DNA of 64,000 bases from Pelagibacterales bacterium SAG-MED05 (lineage in GTDB: Bacteria; Pseudomonadota; Alphaproteobacteria; Pelagibacterales; Pelagibacteraceae), in the NCBI GenBank assembly GCA_014654415.1, contig JACWDC010000001.1:62001-126000 (forward strand), read 5' to 3'. Positions 16,927-26,264 of the stretch are shown here, piece after piece; position 1 is the stretch's first letter, and each line of letters begins with the position of its first letter. The translations under genes and the position numbers were made by a program. The notes beneath the pieces are model-generated. The model was not told the origin of the DNA and did no database searches. It was given only the letters and a program-made list of their open reading frames with translations.

Positions 16927-17882
16927 ATTTTAACCTTTTTAAGTTCTTTCAAAGGTAGGTGCTTTTTAAATAATATATTCAATTTATTAAAAATAGGATT
17001 TTTCATTCTTCCTTCAAGAAGTGACCAGGTGTGTGGTAAATACTTTAAATAATCTAGTTTTCTGTCTCTTTTATAAAGACGAACAAAAATTCCAAGTATC
17101 TTTAAATTTCTTTGAACAGATAAAATATCAAAATCATTTTTTAGGTGTAATTGATCTTTAGCTTTAAAATTTGATTTTTTTATATAGTGCTTAAACAAAT
17201 TTTCTTTTAAATTTTTTGGTATTTTAATCCTCACATCATCAATCAATGAAGCAACGTCATATAAAGGATTGCCAATTATTGCATCTTGGCTATCAATAAG
17301 ACTTAATCTTTTTTTGGTCATCATAATATTTGATGCATGAAAATCTCTATGTGTAAAACAATTGTTTTTAAAATAAAGTTTTTTATAAATATTATTAAGC
17401 TCTTTTCTTAATATTTTTTTGATTTTACCAATCTTTAAATTTTTAGAACAATACTTTAAATACCAATCAAAAAATAAATCGGACTCCTTGTGAAGATGGC
17501 TTAGAGAATATTTACTAAATTTTATTTTTTTTCCACTAAAATAATATTGATTTTTAAGTTTAATTTTTTGTAATTTAACAATTAGTTCAATTAGCTTTTT
17601 GTAATCTTTTAGCTTATTTTTTTTATTTTTGATGTAATCATAAAAAGATTTATCACCTAAATCTGTAATTTCTATCATATTATCTTTGTAATAATTTTTT
17701 ATAAGCTTGGGTGATAAAATATTATAACTTTTTAAAATTTTATTTACTAAGGAATACACAATTAAATTTTTAAATTGATCTTTTCTTGAAAATACTATTA
17801 TTGAAGTTTTATTCTCCTTTTTTACCCTATAAAATTCTCTAAATGATGCATCTCCAGAAATTTTTTTTAATTTATAATTCAT
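16923..17882 (-). CDS. amgK: AmgK-like N-acetylmuramate/N-acetylglucosamine anomeric kinase
   Basis: An aminoglycoside-phosphotransferase-fold kinase of 319 residues counted from the chosen Met. The catalytic loop HRDFHASN (178-185) and the metal-binding Asp197 in SLIDSQD, followed by GNPLYDVASLIDD, match AmgK and its alphaproteobacterial relatives. The N-terminal ISGDASFREFYRV is also family-typical. The first in-frame ATG (17909) would overlap tsaE by 38 nt. The internal ATG (complement of 17880-17882) cuts this to 11 nt and begins right at the conserved region, so I prefer it. The expected reaction is ATP-dependent phosphorylation of MurNAc at C1. The tsaE-amgK-murU order is known in alphaproteobacteria. 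Confidence 0.77.
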   Translation of the reverse strand: MNYKLKKISGDASFREFYRVKKENKTSIIVFSRKDQFKNLIVYSLVNKILKSYNILSPKLIKNYYKDNMIEITDLGDKSFYDYIKNKKNKLKDYKKLIELIVKLQKIKLKNQYYFSGKKIKFSKYSLSHLHKESDLFFDWYLKYCSKNLKIGKIKKILRKELNNIYKKLYFKNNCFTHRDFHASNIMMTKKRLSLIDSQDAIIGNPLYDVASLIDDVRIKIPKNLKENLFKHYIKKSNFKAKDQLHLKNDFDILSVQRNLKILGIFVRLYKRDRKLDYLKYLPHTWSLLEGRMKNPIFNKLNILFKKHLPLKELKKVKI

Positions 17883-18327
17883 TTTTATTAATATCTTTCC
17901 ATTTTCCATGCCCTATAAGACTTAATTCTCTTTCGTTTTCTTTATCAAAATAGTTTAAATGCAATTCTAATCTATCTGCTAAATTTATCTCAACTAATTC
18001 TGGCCATTCAATTATTTTTATTGAGTCTTGATCTTGTTGAAATACACCAAGCTGCTCTAGCTCCTTCTTGTCTTTAATTCTATAAAGATCGTAATGCATT
18101 ACCTTTAAATTTTTAATGTCGTATTCATATAGTAAATTAAATGTAGGACTCAAAACTTCTGTTTCCTCAACACCTTCTCGTTTTTGCAAATAATTTATAA
18201 AATTTCTTGTAAAAGTTGTTTTTCCTACACCAATTTCACCGATTAAAAAAATGCAATCTTTTTTAGACACATTGTCTGCAATTTTATTTGAAATTAATCT
18301 GAGGTGATCTAAAGATTTAATAATCAT
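17872..18327 (-). CDS. tsaE: tRNA threonylcarbamoyladenosine biosynthesis ATPase TsaE
   Basis: A 151-residue P-loop ATPase of the YjeE/TsaE family. The Walker A sequence GEIGVGKTT lies at residues 30-38, with TEVLSPTFNLLYEY and HYDLYRI following in the usual order, and IIEWPE near the C-terminus. TsaE works with TsaB and TsaD to make the t6A37 modification on ANN-decoding tRNAs. The partner TsaB is encoded at the other end of this window in unusually short form. The gene lies 11 bp downstream of ahcY on the same strand and overlaps amgK, so it is the likely head of a tsaE-amgK-murU transcription unit or is read through from ahcY. Confidence 0.92.
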   Translation of the reverse strand: MIIKSLDHLRLISNKIADNVSKKDCIFLIGEIGVGKTTFTRNFINYLQKREGVEETEVLSPTFNLLYEYDIKNLKVMHYDLYRIKDKKELEQLGVFQQDQDSIKIIEWPELVEINLADRLELHLNYFDKENERELSLIGHGKWKDINKNEL

Positions 18328-18338
18328 TAGCTACTAAT

Positions 18339-19628
18339 CTAGTAGCGATAAGTATCCGGTTTAAATGGCCCTGATGGTTTAACGCTAATGTAGTCTGCTT
18401 GTTCTTTTGACATTTTAGTCAATTTTGCACCTACTTTATCTAAATGTAATGTAGCTACTTTTTCATCTAAGTGTTTTGGTAAAACATAAACTTTCTTTTC
18501 ATATTTATCAGAATTATTCCATAGTTCGATTTGTGCAATCACCTGATTAGTAAAAGAAGCACTCATTACAAAACTTGGGTGCCCAGTTGCACAACCTAAG
18601 TTTACCAATCTTCCTTCGGCTAATAAAATAATTCTTTTTTTGCTCGGCAATTCTATTTCATGTACTTGGGGTTTAATCTCATCCCATTTATAATTTTTTA
18701 AAGCTTCAACTTGAATTTCATTATCAAAGTGACCAATATTACATAATATTGCTCTATCCCTCATGTTTCTCATATGATCTGCCGTTACAATATCCTTATT
18801 GCCTGTAGCAGTAACTATAATGTCAGCATCTTTAATAGCTTCATCCATTAATACAACTTCGTATCCTTCCATAGCTGCTTGTAATGCACAAATTGGATCC
18901 GTTTCTGTCACCATAACTCTTGCACCTGCTTGCCTTAATGATGCAGCGCTACCTTTTCCAACGTCTCCAAATCCTGCAACTATTGCTACTTTGCCTGACA
19001 TCATAACATCTGTTGCTCTTTTTATTCCATCTACTAAACTTTCTCTGCATCCGTAAAGATTATCAAATTTAGATTTAGTAACTGAATCATTAACGTTTAT
19101 CGCAGGTATTAAAAGTTCTTTTTTAGCTTCCATTTTCTTTAACGCTAAAACGCCTGTTGTTGTTTCTTCAGAAACACCTTTAATATTCTTTAATAAATCT
19201 TTATGATCTTTATGCATTAAAGCCGTAAGATCTCCTCCGTCATCTAAAATTAAATTTGGTTTCCAATCTTTTTTTCCTTCTATAGTTTGTTTAACACACC
19301 ACCAATATTCTTCTTCTGTCTCACCTTTCCAAGCAAATACAGGTATACCAGCTTTAGCAATTGCTGCAGCTGCATGGTCTTGAGTGGAAAAAATATTACA
19401 AGATGACCATCTAACTTCTGCTCCTAGCTCTACTAAAGTTTCAATTAAAACAGCTGTTTGAATTGTCATATGGAGACATCCAAGTATATGCGCTCCCTTT
19501 AAAGGTTTTTTACTTTTATATTCTTTTCTTAATGCCATTAATCCTGGCATTTCCGTTTCTGCTAGAGAAATTTCTTTTCTACCAAATTCAGCTTGTTTTA
19601 TATCTTTTACTTTAAAATCTTGAGACAT
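18339..19628 (-). CDS. ahcY: adenosylhomocysteinase (S-adenosyl-L-homocysteine hydrolase)
   Basis: A 429-residue NAD-dependent enzyme. [19 protein letters not shown] at the N-terminus, the substrate segment [13 protein letters not shown] and the NAD-binding [12 protein letters not shown] are all canonical, as is the C-terminal [14 protein letters not shown]. It splits S-adenosylhomocysteine to homocysteine and adenosine, completing the methyl cycle whose SAM-forming enzyme MetK is encoded at 56.4 kb. It lacks the roughly 40-residue insert of many bacterial AhcY proteins, as is common in compact forms. The 48-bp upstream gap contains no obvious SAH or SAM riboswitch. Confidence 0.97.
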   Translation of the reverse strand: MSQDFKVKDIKQAEFGRKEISLAETEMPGLMALRKEYKSKKPLKGAHILGCLHMTIQTAVLIETLVELGAEVRWSSCNIFSTQDHAAAAIAKAGIPVFAWKGETEEEYWWCVKQTIEGKKDWKPNLILDDGGDLTALMHKDHKDLLKNIKGVSEETTTGVLALKKMEAKKELLIPAINVNDSVTKSKFDNLYGCRESLVDGIKRATDVMMSGKVAIVAGFGDVGKGSAASLRQAGARVMVTETDPICALQAAMEGYEVVLMDEAIKDADIIVTATGNKDIVTADHMRNMRDRAILCNIGHFDNEIQVEALKNYKWDEIKPQVHEIELPSKKRIILLAEGRLVNLGCATGHPSFVMSASFTNQVIAQIELWNNSDKYEKKVYVLPKHLDEKVATLHLDKVGAKLTKMSKEQADYISVKPSGPFKPDTYRY

Positions 19629-19676
19629 ATTTTAGAGTTATTTAACAACATAAATGAGCGTTATCAAGAAAGATTG

Positions 19677-21200
19677 CTAAGAATATTTCGGCAGCAATAC
19701 TTCGACCTGAGCGCCTCCTTTATTCAGTCTATTTGAAGCTGATATTGTTCCTTCATGTAATTCTACAATATTTTTAACGATGTTAAGTCCTAAACCAGAG
19801 TGTTTTCCAAAGCTCTTGGGTCTATTACTGTAAAATCTTTTAAATATTTTTTGAGGAGAAGTTTCAGAAAATCCTGGTCCTTCGTCTTTGATTAATATTA
19901 CTAGATTATTTGAAGTTTCCTCAACTTCAATTTCTATTTTCTTATTATCATCGCTAAATGAAATAGAGTTGTCTAATAAATTAGCTATTACCTGTTCTAG
20001 CCTATTTTCAATACCCAAAATATAATGACCATTTTTAGAAACTATTTTTTTTTTAATACTTATATTAATTTTTTTATTTTGATTTTTTAGATCTTGTCTA
20101 AAATCATCTGTGACATTAGTAATAATTTCAATCAAATTAACCTTGCTCATTTGTTCTCTAGACCACGAGGCTTCATCTTTTAACATTTGAGAATAATCAG
20201 TTATTAATCTTTCAATTCTTTCAGCATCATGATTAATAATTTTTAATAATTTTTCACTTTCCATTTTTTCAGTAGTTTTATCTAATAATTCTGAAGCACT
20301 TTTTAAAGAAGCCAATGGATTCCTAATTTCATGAGCAAGGTCATTAGAAAAAGTTTCTGCTCTAGTAGTTCTTTTCTGAAGTTCCTTCGTCATCTCATCA
20401 ATAGATTTTGTTAATTTTCCAATCTCATCTTCTCTAACAAAAAAGTTTTTTATATCAATATTTTTGCTGGACTTTTTTTTAATTGCTTCACTAAATCTAA
20501 CTAACAAACCAATTGGCTTTAAAATATATTTATTTAAAAAAAGAGAGAAAATTAAAATTACTAATGTTACTGCTAATACTGTTCTAATTATAAAAGCTTT
20601 TCTCTCTTTAACTGCATTAAGAATATCATTAGCCTCCTCGGATACTGCAATATAACCTGCGTCTTCATTATTAAGTTTGATTCTTGCCAGTGTACTAACA
20701 AAAAAATTGTTTTGAATATTTTCTGAAATTGTTATTGGCTCATTTTGATATTTATTTAATATTGCTTCTTTTACTAAATTTTTATTTTGTTCTTTAGTTA
20801 AATTTTTTGAATTGTCTTTTTCTTTTATTTGTCCATCAATTGTTTCTTCTATAATTATATCTGATCTAGTAAAAACATTTTGATCTAAATCTAAAATATT
20901 GGTATCTCCAATTAAATCTCCATTGATGCTATAAAATTGCACTCTATCTAGACTTTGAAATAAAAACCTTGTCGACAATAAAAAAGTTCTAATGTCTTTT
21001 GCGTTAAAATTAATATTTAGCCTTTGTAAATGATCAACAGTGTTGTTAATTATAATGTAGTGGTTAGAAGTTCTCTTCTTAACAAGATTGGGTTGGATAG
21101 CTTTTAGATAAACTATTGTGAAAATTCCTAATATTGAAAAAACACCTAAATTAAATAATAGAAATTTTTTTAGTATTGATGCTGATTTTTTTTGTCTCAT
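19677..21200 (-). CDS. chvG: ChvG-type sensor histidine kinase
   Basis: A 507-residue kinase. A membrane segment near residues 12-33, a periplasmic sensor region of about 170 residues, a second segment near 203-223, and a HAMP linker come first. The kinase core follows, with His290 in NDLAHEIRNPLASL, an N-box LEQVIANLLDNSISFS and a G-box DEGPGFSE. Family and operon identify ChvG (ExoS), which in alphaproteobacteria senses acidity or envelope state and phosphorylates ChvI. The start codon overlaps the chvI stop by 1 bp. The pckA/hprK neighbours common in rhizobia are absent. Instead it sits between ahcY and polA. Confidence 0.87.
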   Translation of the reverse strand: MRQKKSASILKKFLLFNLGVFSILGIFTIVYLKAIQPNLVKKRTSNHYIIINNTVDHLQRLNINFNAKDIRTFLLSTRFLFQSLDRVQFYSINGDLIGDTNILDLDQNVFTRSDIIIEETIDGQIKEKDNSKNLTKEQNKNLVKEAILNKYQNEPITISENIQNNFFVSTLARIKLNNEDAGYIAVSEEANDILNAVKERKAFIIRTVLAVTLVILIFSLFLNKYILKPIGLLVRFSEAIKKKSSKNIDIKNFFVREDEIGKLTKSIDEMTKELQKRTTRAETFSNDLAHEIRNPLASLKSASELLDKTTEKMESEKLLKIINHDAERIERLITDYSQMLKDEASWSREQMSKVNLIEIITNVTDDFRQDLKNQNKKINISIKKKIVSKNGHYILGIENRLEQVIANLLDNSISFSDDNKKIEIEVEETSNNLVILIKDEGPGFSETSPQKIFKRFYSNRPKSFGKHSGLGLNIVKNIVELHEGTISASNRLNKGGAQVEVLLPKYS

Positions 21201-21898
21201 TAACTAACATTCCATCTATACCCACTTCCATATCTAGTTTCAATTGCAGAAAACTTTTCATCTACTTTTTTAAACTTTTTTCTTATTCTTTTAACATGAC
21301 TATCAATAGTTCTGTCCTCAATTTCCGTATTTTCTTTATAAGCAATATCCATTAAATGAGCTCTTTCTTTTATAACTCCTGGCCTTTTTGCTAATTCTTT
21401 AACAATTAAAAACTCAGTAGTTGTGAGTTTTTCAGGTAAAGGCTTTCCACTCCATTCGCATTCTAATTGTGATGGGTCTAGTTTTAATTTTCCATGGCTT
21501 ATTATATTTTTGGTGTCATCAACTACAGTATTTTTCTTTCTTAATTGAACTCGTATTCTTTCAATTAAAACTTTTGTTGAAAACCCTCCTGATTTTTTTA
21601 CAAAATCATCAGCACCTAATTTTAAGCCTAATAATTCATCAACTTCTTCATCTTTTGAAGTTAAAAAGATAATAGGAATTGACATTTTTTTTCTTAATTT
21701 TTTTAATAACTCTTCTCCATCCATTCTTGGCATTTTAATATCCAAGACTGCTAAATCGGGAGGATTTCTTGTTAATCCAATTAATGCTGACTCACCGTCT
21801 ATATATGTTTGAACTTTAAAGCCTTCTCTCTCAAGCGCAATACTTATACCAGTTAAAATATTTCTATCGTCATCTACTAGTGCAATTGTTTGTACCAT
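21200..21898 (-). CDS. chvI: ChvI-type response regulator (OmpR family)
   Basis: A 232-residue receiver plus winged-helix regulator. The acidic pocket VDDDRN and phosphoacceptor Asp53 (VLDIKMPRMD) are intact, as is the switch lysine KLGADDFVKK. The C-terminal domain (about 135-230) has TTTEFLIVKEL and IRKKFKK, with an RYGSGYRWN wing. The opening MVQTIALVDDDRNILTGISI is close to that of rhizobial ChvI. It is translated just before chvG (1-bp overlap) and probably controls envelope and transporter genes. The promoter must lie in the 39 bp before it or within polA. Confidence 0.9.
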   Translation of the reverse strand: MVQTIALVDDDRNILTGISIALEREGFKVQTYIDGESALIGLTRNPPDLAVLDIKMPRMDGEELLKKLRKKMSIPIIFLTSKDEEVDELLGLKLGADDFVKKSGGFSTKVLIERIRVQLRKKNTVVDDTKNIISHGKLKLDPSQLECEWSGKPLPEKLTTTEFLIVKELAKRPGVIKERAHLMDIAYKENTEIEDRTIDSHVKRIRKKFKKVDEKFSAIETRYGSGYRWNVS

Positions 21899-21937
21899 AT
21901 AATCATTCTCAAGATCTTAATGTCAAAATTTAGGCGT

Positions 21938-24706
21938 CTAGTGGGCTTCACCCCAGTTATTGCCTGAATTAATACTTACCTCCAAGGGAGTCGAAAACAT
22001 ATGATGTTCTGAACTAGAAATTGAGATCATAGCATCTTTGATCATTTTTTTAATTTTATTCTCATCTTCTTTTAAACATTCAAATATTAGTTCATCATGT
22101 ATTTGGAGAAGCATTTTAGCTTTATTTTTCTGATCCACTAGAATCTTATCTATTTTTATCATAGCAAGTCTTATTATATCGGCTGCAGAACCTTGGATAG
22201 GAGCATTTATTGCTGCTCTTTCCTGAAAACTTCTTACACTAAAATTTTTATCATTAATTCCTCGAAGATGAATTCTTCTACCAAATATATTAGTTACATA
22301 GCCTTGCTTCCTGCACGTTTTAATTGTTGAATTCATATAATCCTTTATCTCAGGAAATTTCTTAAAATAGGAATTTATAAAATCTAGTGCCTCTTGATTA
22401 GACACGGCTATTTGTTTAGCTAAACCATATTGCGTAATGCCATAAATAATTCCAAAGTTGATTGCTTTTGCTTTTCTTCTAAAATCATCAGTAATTTTAT
22501 TTAATGGCAATCCAAAAACTTGGCTAGCTGTTAAAGCGTGAATATCTTGATTGTTTCTAAAAGCCTTTTTTAACTCTTTTACATCAGCCATGTCCGCTAG
22601 GATTCTCATTTCTATCTGATTATAATCGGCAGAAATAAGAATATTATTTTTTTCTGCAATAAAAGCTTTTCTAATTTCTTTGCCGTCTAAAGTTTTAATT
22701 GGAATATTTTGTAAATTTGGATCACTTGAAGCAAGTCGACCGGTATTAGTGGCAGCTAAAAGAAAAGATGTATGAACTCTTTTTGTTTTATTGCTAATAT
22801 GATTTTGTAAAGCATCTGTGTAAGTGCTTTTTAACTTAGATACTTGTCTCCATTCCAATATTAGATTAGGAAATTTATGCCCTGTTAAAGCCAAATCTTC
22901 TAAAATTTTTGCATTTGTGGCTAGACTTCCTTTTTTAGTTTTTTTGAGTTTTGCAATTTTTAAATCGTTATAAATTATTTCACCAAGCTGTTTTGGTGAA
23001 CCAATATTAAACTTTTTACCTGAAACTTCATAAATTTCTTTCTCTATTTTTTTTAATCTTTTTTCAAATTTTTTAGACAATTTTTCTAAATATACTTGAT
23101 CAACTTTTACCCCATTCATTTCTAATTTTGAAAGCAATTTAATCATTGGTTTTTCAAATACTTCATAAATCTTTTTTAACTTTTCATTATCAACTCTTTC
23201 TAATAATAAACTGTAAAGTCTCAATGTTACATCCGCATCCTCTGCAGCATATTTAGTTGCTTCTTCTAAATTTACATCTGAAAAATTCAATTGTTTTTTT
23301 CCTGAACCAACAACATCTTTATAAGAAATAGTTTTGTGTCCTAGATGTAGCTCTGATAGTGTATCCATATTATGCCTGTTATTTCCTGCATCCAAAACAT
23401 AAGATAACAACATAGTATCTTCCACAGGATCGACCTCGATTCCATTATTTTTTAAGATGATAAAATCATACTTAATGTTCTGTCCAACTTTTTTAATACT
23501 TGGGTCTTCAAGCAAGGGTTTAATTTTTTTTAAAACCGATTCTTTATTCAGGCCTTTAATATTCTTGTGTCCTAAAGGAATATAATAAGCTTCATTAGAA
23601 GCATGGCTAAAAGAAATTCCAATTAGTTCTGCTTCTAAAGGATTTAAAGATGATGTTTCTGTGTCTATAGAAATAAATGGCTTAGTATTTAAAATGTCTA
23701 TTAATTTATCTAAATCTTTCTCATTAAGTATACTTTTGTAAAGTTTGGTATCTATTTTAGAAATTTTAGTTTGTTTAATATTGGATCTGGAATCGCTTGT
23801 ATTTTCTTCGCCATAAAAGCCTGTTGCTTGACTTAGTAATCTATTAAACTCCATTTCTCTTAAAAAATTGTAAAGATTATCTTTTTTTACCTCTTTAATT
23901 ATAAAACTACTTGGGTCATCTTCAACGGGCACATCATCTTTTAATGTAACTAACTGTCTGCTTAATAGTGCTTTATCTTTGTTTTCTAGCAATGTTTCTC
24001 TTCTCTTATTCTGCGGAATTTCAGAAGCCTTTTTTAATAAAGTGTCTAAATTTTTGTATTTGTTAATTAATTCAGCTGCAGTTTTGACTCCTATACCTGG
24101 TACACCAGGAATATTATCTGATGAATCACCTGCTAATGATTGTACGTCTATAACTTGATTAGGTTTTACTCCAAATTTTTCTAAGACTTCTTTCTCTCCT
24201 ATAACCTTACTTTTCATTGGATCGTATAATCTAATTTTATCCGATACTAGCTGCATTAAATCTTTATCTGATGAAATTACTGTAACTTTAGCTCCTGCAT
24301 CTGTAATTTGTTTCGCATAAGTAGCTATAAGATCATCTGCTTCATAATTCAAAAGTTCTATTGAAGGTAAGTTAAATGCCTTTACTGATTTTCTTATGTA
24401 CTCAAATTGAGGGATTAAATCATCTGGCGCCTCAGCTCTATTAGCTTTATATTCGCTGTAAATATCATTTCTAAAATTCTTTCTAGCTGAGTCAAAAATA
24501 ACTGCAAAATGTGTTGGTTTATGAATTGAGTCATCTGATCTCGAATCTTCTAATAGTTTGAAAAGCATAGAACAAAAACCACTTACTGCACCTGTAGGAA
24601 GTCCATCACTTTTTCTAGATAGTGGAGGTAAAGCATAATAAGCTCGAAAAATATAACCCGACCCATCTATAAGATAATAATGATCTGTTTTTTTTATTGA
24701 ACTCAT
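21938..24706 (-). CDS. polA: DNA polymerase I
   Basis: A 922-residue three-domain polymerase. The N-terminal 5'-3' flap nuclease (about 1-290) has LIDGSGYIFRAYYALPP and the SDKDLMQLV segment. A proofreading 3'-5' exonuclease domain follows with an intact DTETS motif near residue 350, which some bacteria lose. The polymerase domain has motif A ISADYNQIEMRIL, motif B with RRKAKAINFGIIYG and motif C QIHDELIFE. Roles are Okazaki-fragment maturation and repair. It is transcribed toward chvI with a 39-bp gap. The divergent ABC ATPase begins 43 bp away. Confidence 0.97.
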   Translation of the reverse strand: MSSIKKTDHYYLIDGSGYIFRAYYALPPLSRKSDGLPTGAVSGFCSMLFKLLEDSRSDDSIHKPTHFAVIFDSARKNFRNDIYSEYKANRAEAPDDLIPQFEYIRKSVKAFNLPSIELLNYEADDLIATYAKQITDAGAKVTVISSDKDLMQLVSDKIRLYDPMKSKVIGEKEVLEKFGVKPNQVIDVQSLAGDSSDNIPGVPGIGVKTAAELINKYKNLDTLLKKASEIPQNKRRETLLENKDKALLSRQLVTLKDDVPVEDDPSSFIIKEVKKDNLYNFLREMEFNRLLSQATGFYGEENTSDSRSNIKQTKISKIDTKLYKSILNEKDLDKLIDILNTKPFISIDTETSSLNPLEAELIGISFSHASNEAYYIPLGHKNIKGLNKESVLKKIKPLLEDPSIKKVGQNIKYDFIILKNNGIEVDPVEDTMLLSYVLDAGNNRHNMDTLSELHLGHKTISYKDVVGSGKKQLNFSDVNLEEATKYAAEDADVTLRLYSLLLERVDNEKLKKIYEVFEKPMIKLLSKLEMNGVKVDQVYLEKLSKKFEKRLKKIEKEIYEVSGKKFNIGSPKQLGEIIYNDLKIAKLKKTKKGSLATNAKILEDLALTGHKFPNLILEWRQVSKLKSTYTDALQNHISNKTKRVHTSFLLAATNTGRLASSDPNLQNIPIKTLDGKEIRKAFIAEKNNILISADYNQIEMRILADMADVKELKKAFRNNQDIHALTASQVFGLPLNKITDDFRRKAKAINFGIIYGITQYGLAKQIAVSNQEALDFINSYFKKFPEIKDYMNSTIKTCRKQGYVTNIFGRRIHLRGINDKNFSVRSFQERAAINAPIQGSAADIIRLAMIKIDKILVDQKNKAKMLLQIHDELIFECLKEDENKIKKMIKDAMISISSSEHHMFSTPLEVSINSGNNWGEAH

Positions 24707-24749
24707 ATATATATATTACATTAATTTTTAACCTATATTTAATCAAACT

Positions 24750-25679
24750 ATGCATAAATATGCTTTAACTGTTGAAAATCTTACAAAGGTTTACTCGAAT
24801 TCTAAAAACAAAAAAGAAAATAAAGCACTGAATGATTTAAATTTTCAAGTGAAACAAGGAGAAATATTTGGTTTACTTGGACCTAATGGAGCAGGCAAGA
24901 CAACCTTTTTAAGTATTTTGGGTGGGACTGTTTCAAAAACAAATGGTAAAATAAATGTTTGGGGATTTGATATTGATAAAAATCCTAGACAAGTAAAAGC
25001 TTCGATCGGAATAGTGCCTCAAGAAGTTAATTTAGATGCTTTCTTTAGTCCCAGAAAATTACTGGAATTGCAAGCTGGTTTATACGGAATTACTAAAAAA
25101 GATAGAATTACAGATTTAATTTTAAAAATGGTGGCATTAGAAAACAAAGCCGACGCTTATTCTAGAAGCCTATCTGGTGGTATGAAAAGAAGATTACTTA
25201 TTGCAAAAGCAATGGTTCATCAACCTCCTATACTGATTTTAGATGAACCAACAGCTGGTGTTGATGTTGAGCTAAGAAATAATCTTTGGAACAATGTAAA
25301 AAAACTAAATAAAGAAGGTGTTACAATTATTTTGACAACACACTATTTATTTGAAGCTCAAGAAATGTGCGATCGAATAGCTATTATAGATAAAGGTAAT
25401 TTAGTTGCTCTTGATACAACTCAAAAGCTTCTAGATAGAATTCAAACAAAAAAAATAAATCTTAAAGTTAAAAATATTGATAAAAATAAAATTTTGGAGA
25501 TGGAAGGAATTCACTTTACGATCGACTCAAATGAGTCAATTTCAATTACTTATGAAAAAAATTCACTTAATTTTGAAGAAATTATTAATTATCTAAGTCA
25601 AAACAACATAAAAATACTAGATATTGTTACAGAAGATGGAAATTTAGAGGATGTATTTATACAACTAACAAAAAGGTAG
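24750..25679 (+). CDS. ABC transporter ATP-binding protein (ABC-2/CcmA-like), no partner nearby
   Basis: A 309-residue ATPase with Walker A GPNGAGKT (44-51), signature LSGGM (141-145), Walker B ILILDE (161-166) and the usual H-loop TTHYLFEAQEM. A C-terminal extension (about 225-309) resembles those of DrrA/NatA-type exporters, which pair with ABC-2 permeases. No permease gene is adjacent: polA is divergent and the next gene is bioY. It is unlikely to be the EcfA partner of BioY, because its closest look is the multidrug/polysaccharide class, but shared transcription with bioY (32-bp gap) leaves that open. Confidence 0.85.
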   Translation: MHKYALTVENLTKVYSNSKNKKENKALNDLNFQVKQGEIFGLLGPNGAGKTTFLSILGGTVSKTNGKINVWGFDIDKNPRQVKASIGIVPQEVNLDAFFSPRKLLELQAGLYGITKKDRITDLILKMVALENKADAYSRSLSGGMKRRLLIAKAMVHQPPILILDEPTAGVDVELRNNLWNNVKKLNKEGVTIILTTHYLFEAQEMCDRIAIIDKGNLVALDTTQKLLDRIQTKKINLKVKNIDKNKILEMEGIHFTIDSNESISITYEKNSLNFEEIINYLSQNNIKILDIVTEDGNLEDVFIQLTKR

Positions 25680-25711
25680 ATTTAATTTTAAAAAAAGATA
25701 AATATATACGT

Positions 25712-26263
25712 ATGGAAATTGTAAAAAATTTTTCGCAATCAAAGTTAATAAAAAATTTATTTATAGTTTTAATTGGATCTGTTTTTCTTGCTGTTTCATC
25801 AAAAATAAAAATTCCTTTTTACCCTGTGCCCATGACAATGCAAACTTTTGTAGTACTAATAATTGGTATTAGTTTAGGGTGGAAACTTGGTGTAGCAACT
25901 ATGATTTTATACCTGTTTGAAGGAATAATAGGTTTGCCAGTTTTTTCAGGAACTCCAGAAAAAGGAGTTGGTTTAGTTTATTTTACAGGACCAACAATGG
26001 GTTATTTGATTGGTTTTTTAATTGCTGTATTTTTTGCAGGAAAATTTAATTATGATAATAATTTATTTAAAAATTTTCTTAAATTAACTTTTGCAACTAG
26101 CTTTATCTATATCTTGGGAATTCTCTGGCTTGGAGGATTAATAGGATGGGATAAGCCAATATTTAAACTAGGCGCTCAACCCTTTTTATTTGCTGAATTA
26201 TTTAAAATTCTTTTAGCAACCTTTGCTATCAATCAAATAAAAAAAATAAAAAAAATATTTTAA
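25712..26263 (+). CDS. bioY: BioY-family biotin transporter (S component)
   Basis: A 183-residue protein with six hydrophobic segments and the BioY core: KIPFYPVPMTMQTFVVLIIG, then EGIIGLPVFSG and a GPTMGYLIGF segment. BioY proteins bind biotin in the inner membrane and work either alone or with the ECF module BioM/BioN. Neither bioM nor bioN is adjacent. A solo BioY implies uptake of external biotin or a remote shared ECF module. No BirA-type operator was recognised upstream. Its stop is followed after one base by the end of the convergent regA gene. Confidence 0.9.
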   Translation: MEIVKNFSQSKLIKNLFIVLIGSVFLAVSSKIKIPFYPVPMTMQTFVVLIIGISLGWKLGVATMILYLFEGIIGLPVFSGTPEKGVGLVYFTGPTMGYLIGFLIAVFFAGKFNYDNNLFKNFLKLTFATSFIYILGILWLGGLIGWDKPIFKLGAQPFLFAELFKILLATFAINQIKKIKKIF

Positions 26264-26264
26264 G

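Noticed and set aside
19629-19676. SAH or SAM riboswitch upstream of ahcY or metK
   Set aside because: The ahcY gap is only 48 bp without a convincing pseudoknot, and metK overlaps lnt by one base, leaving no leader.
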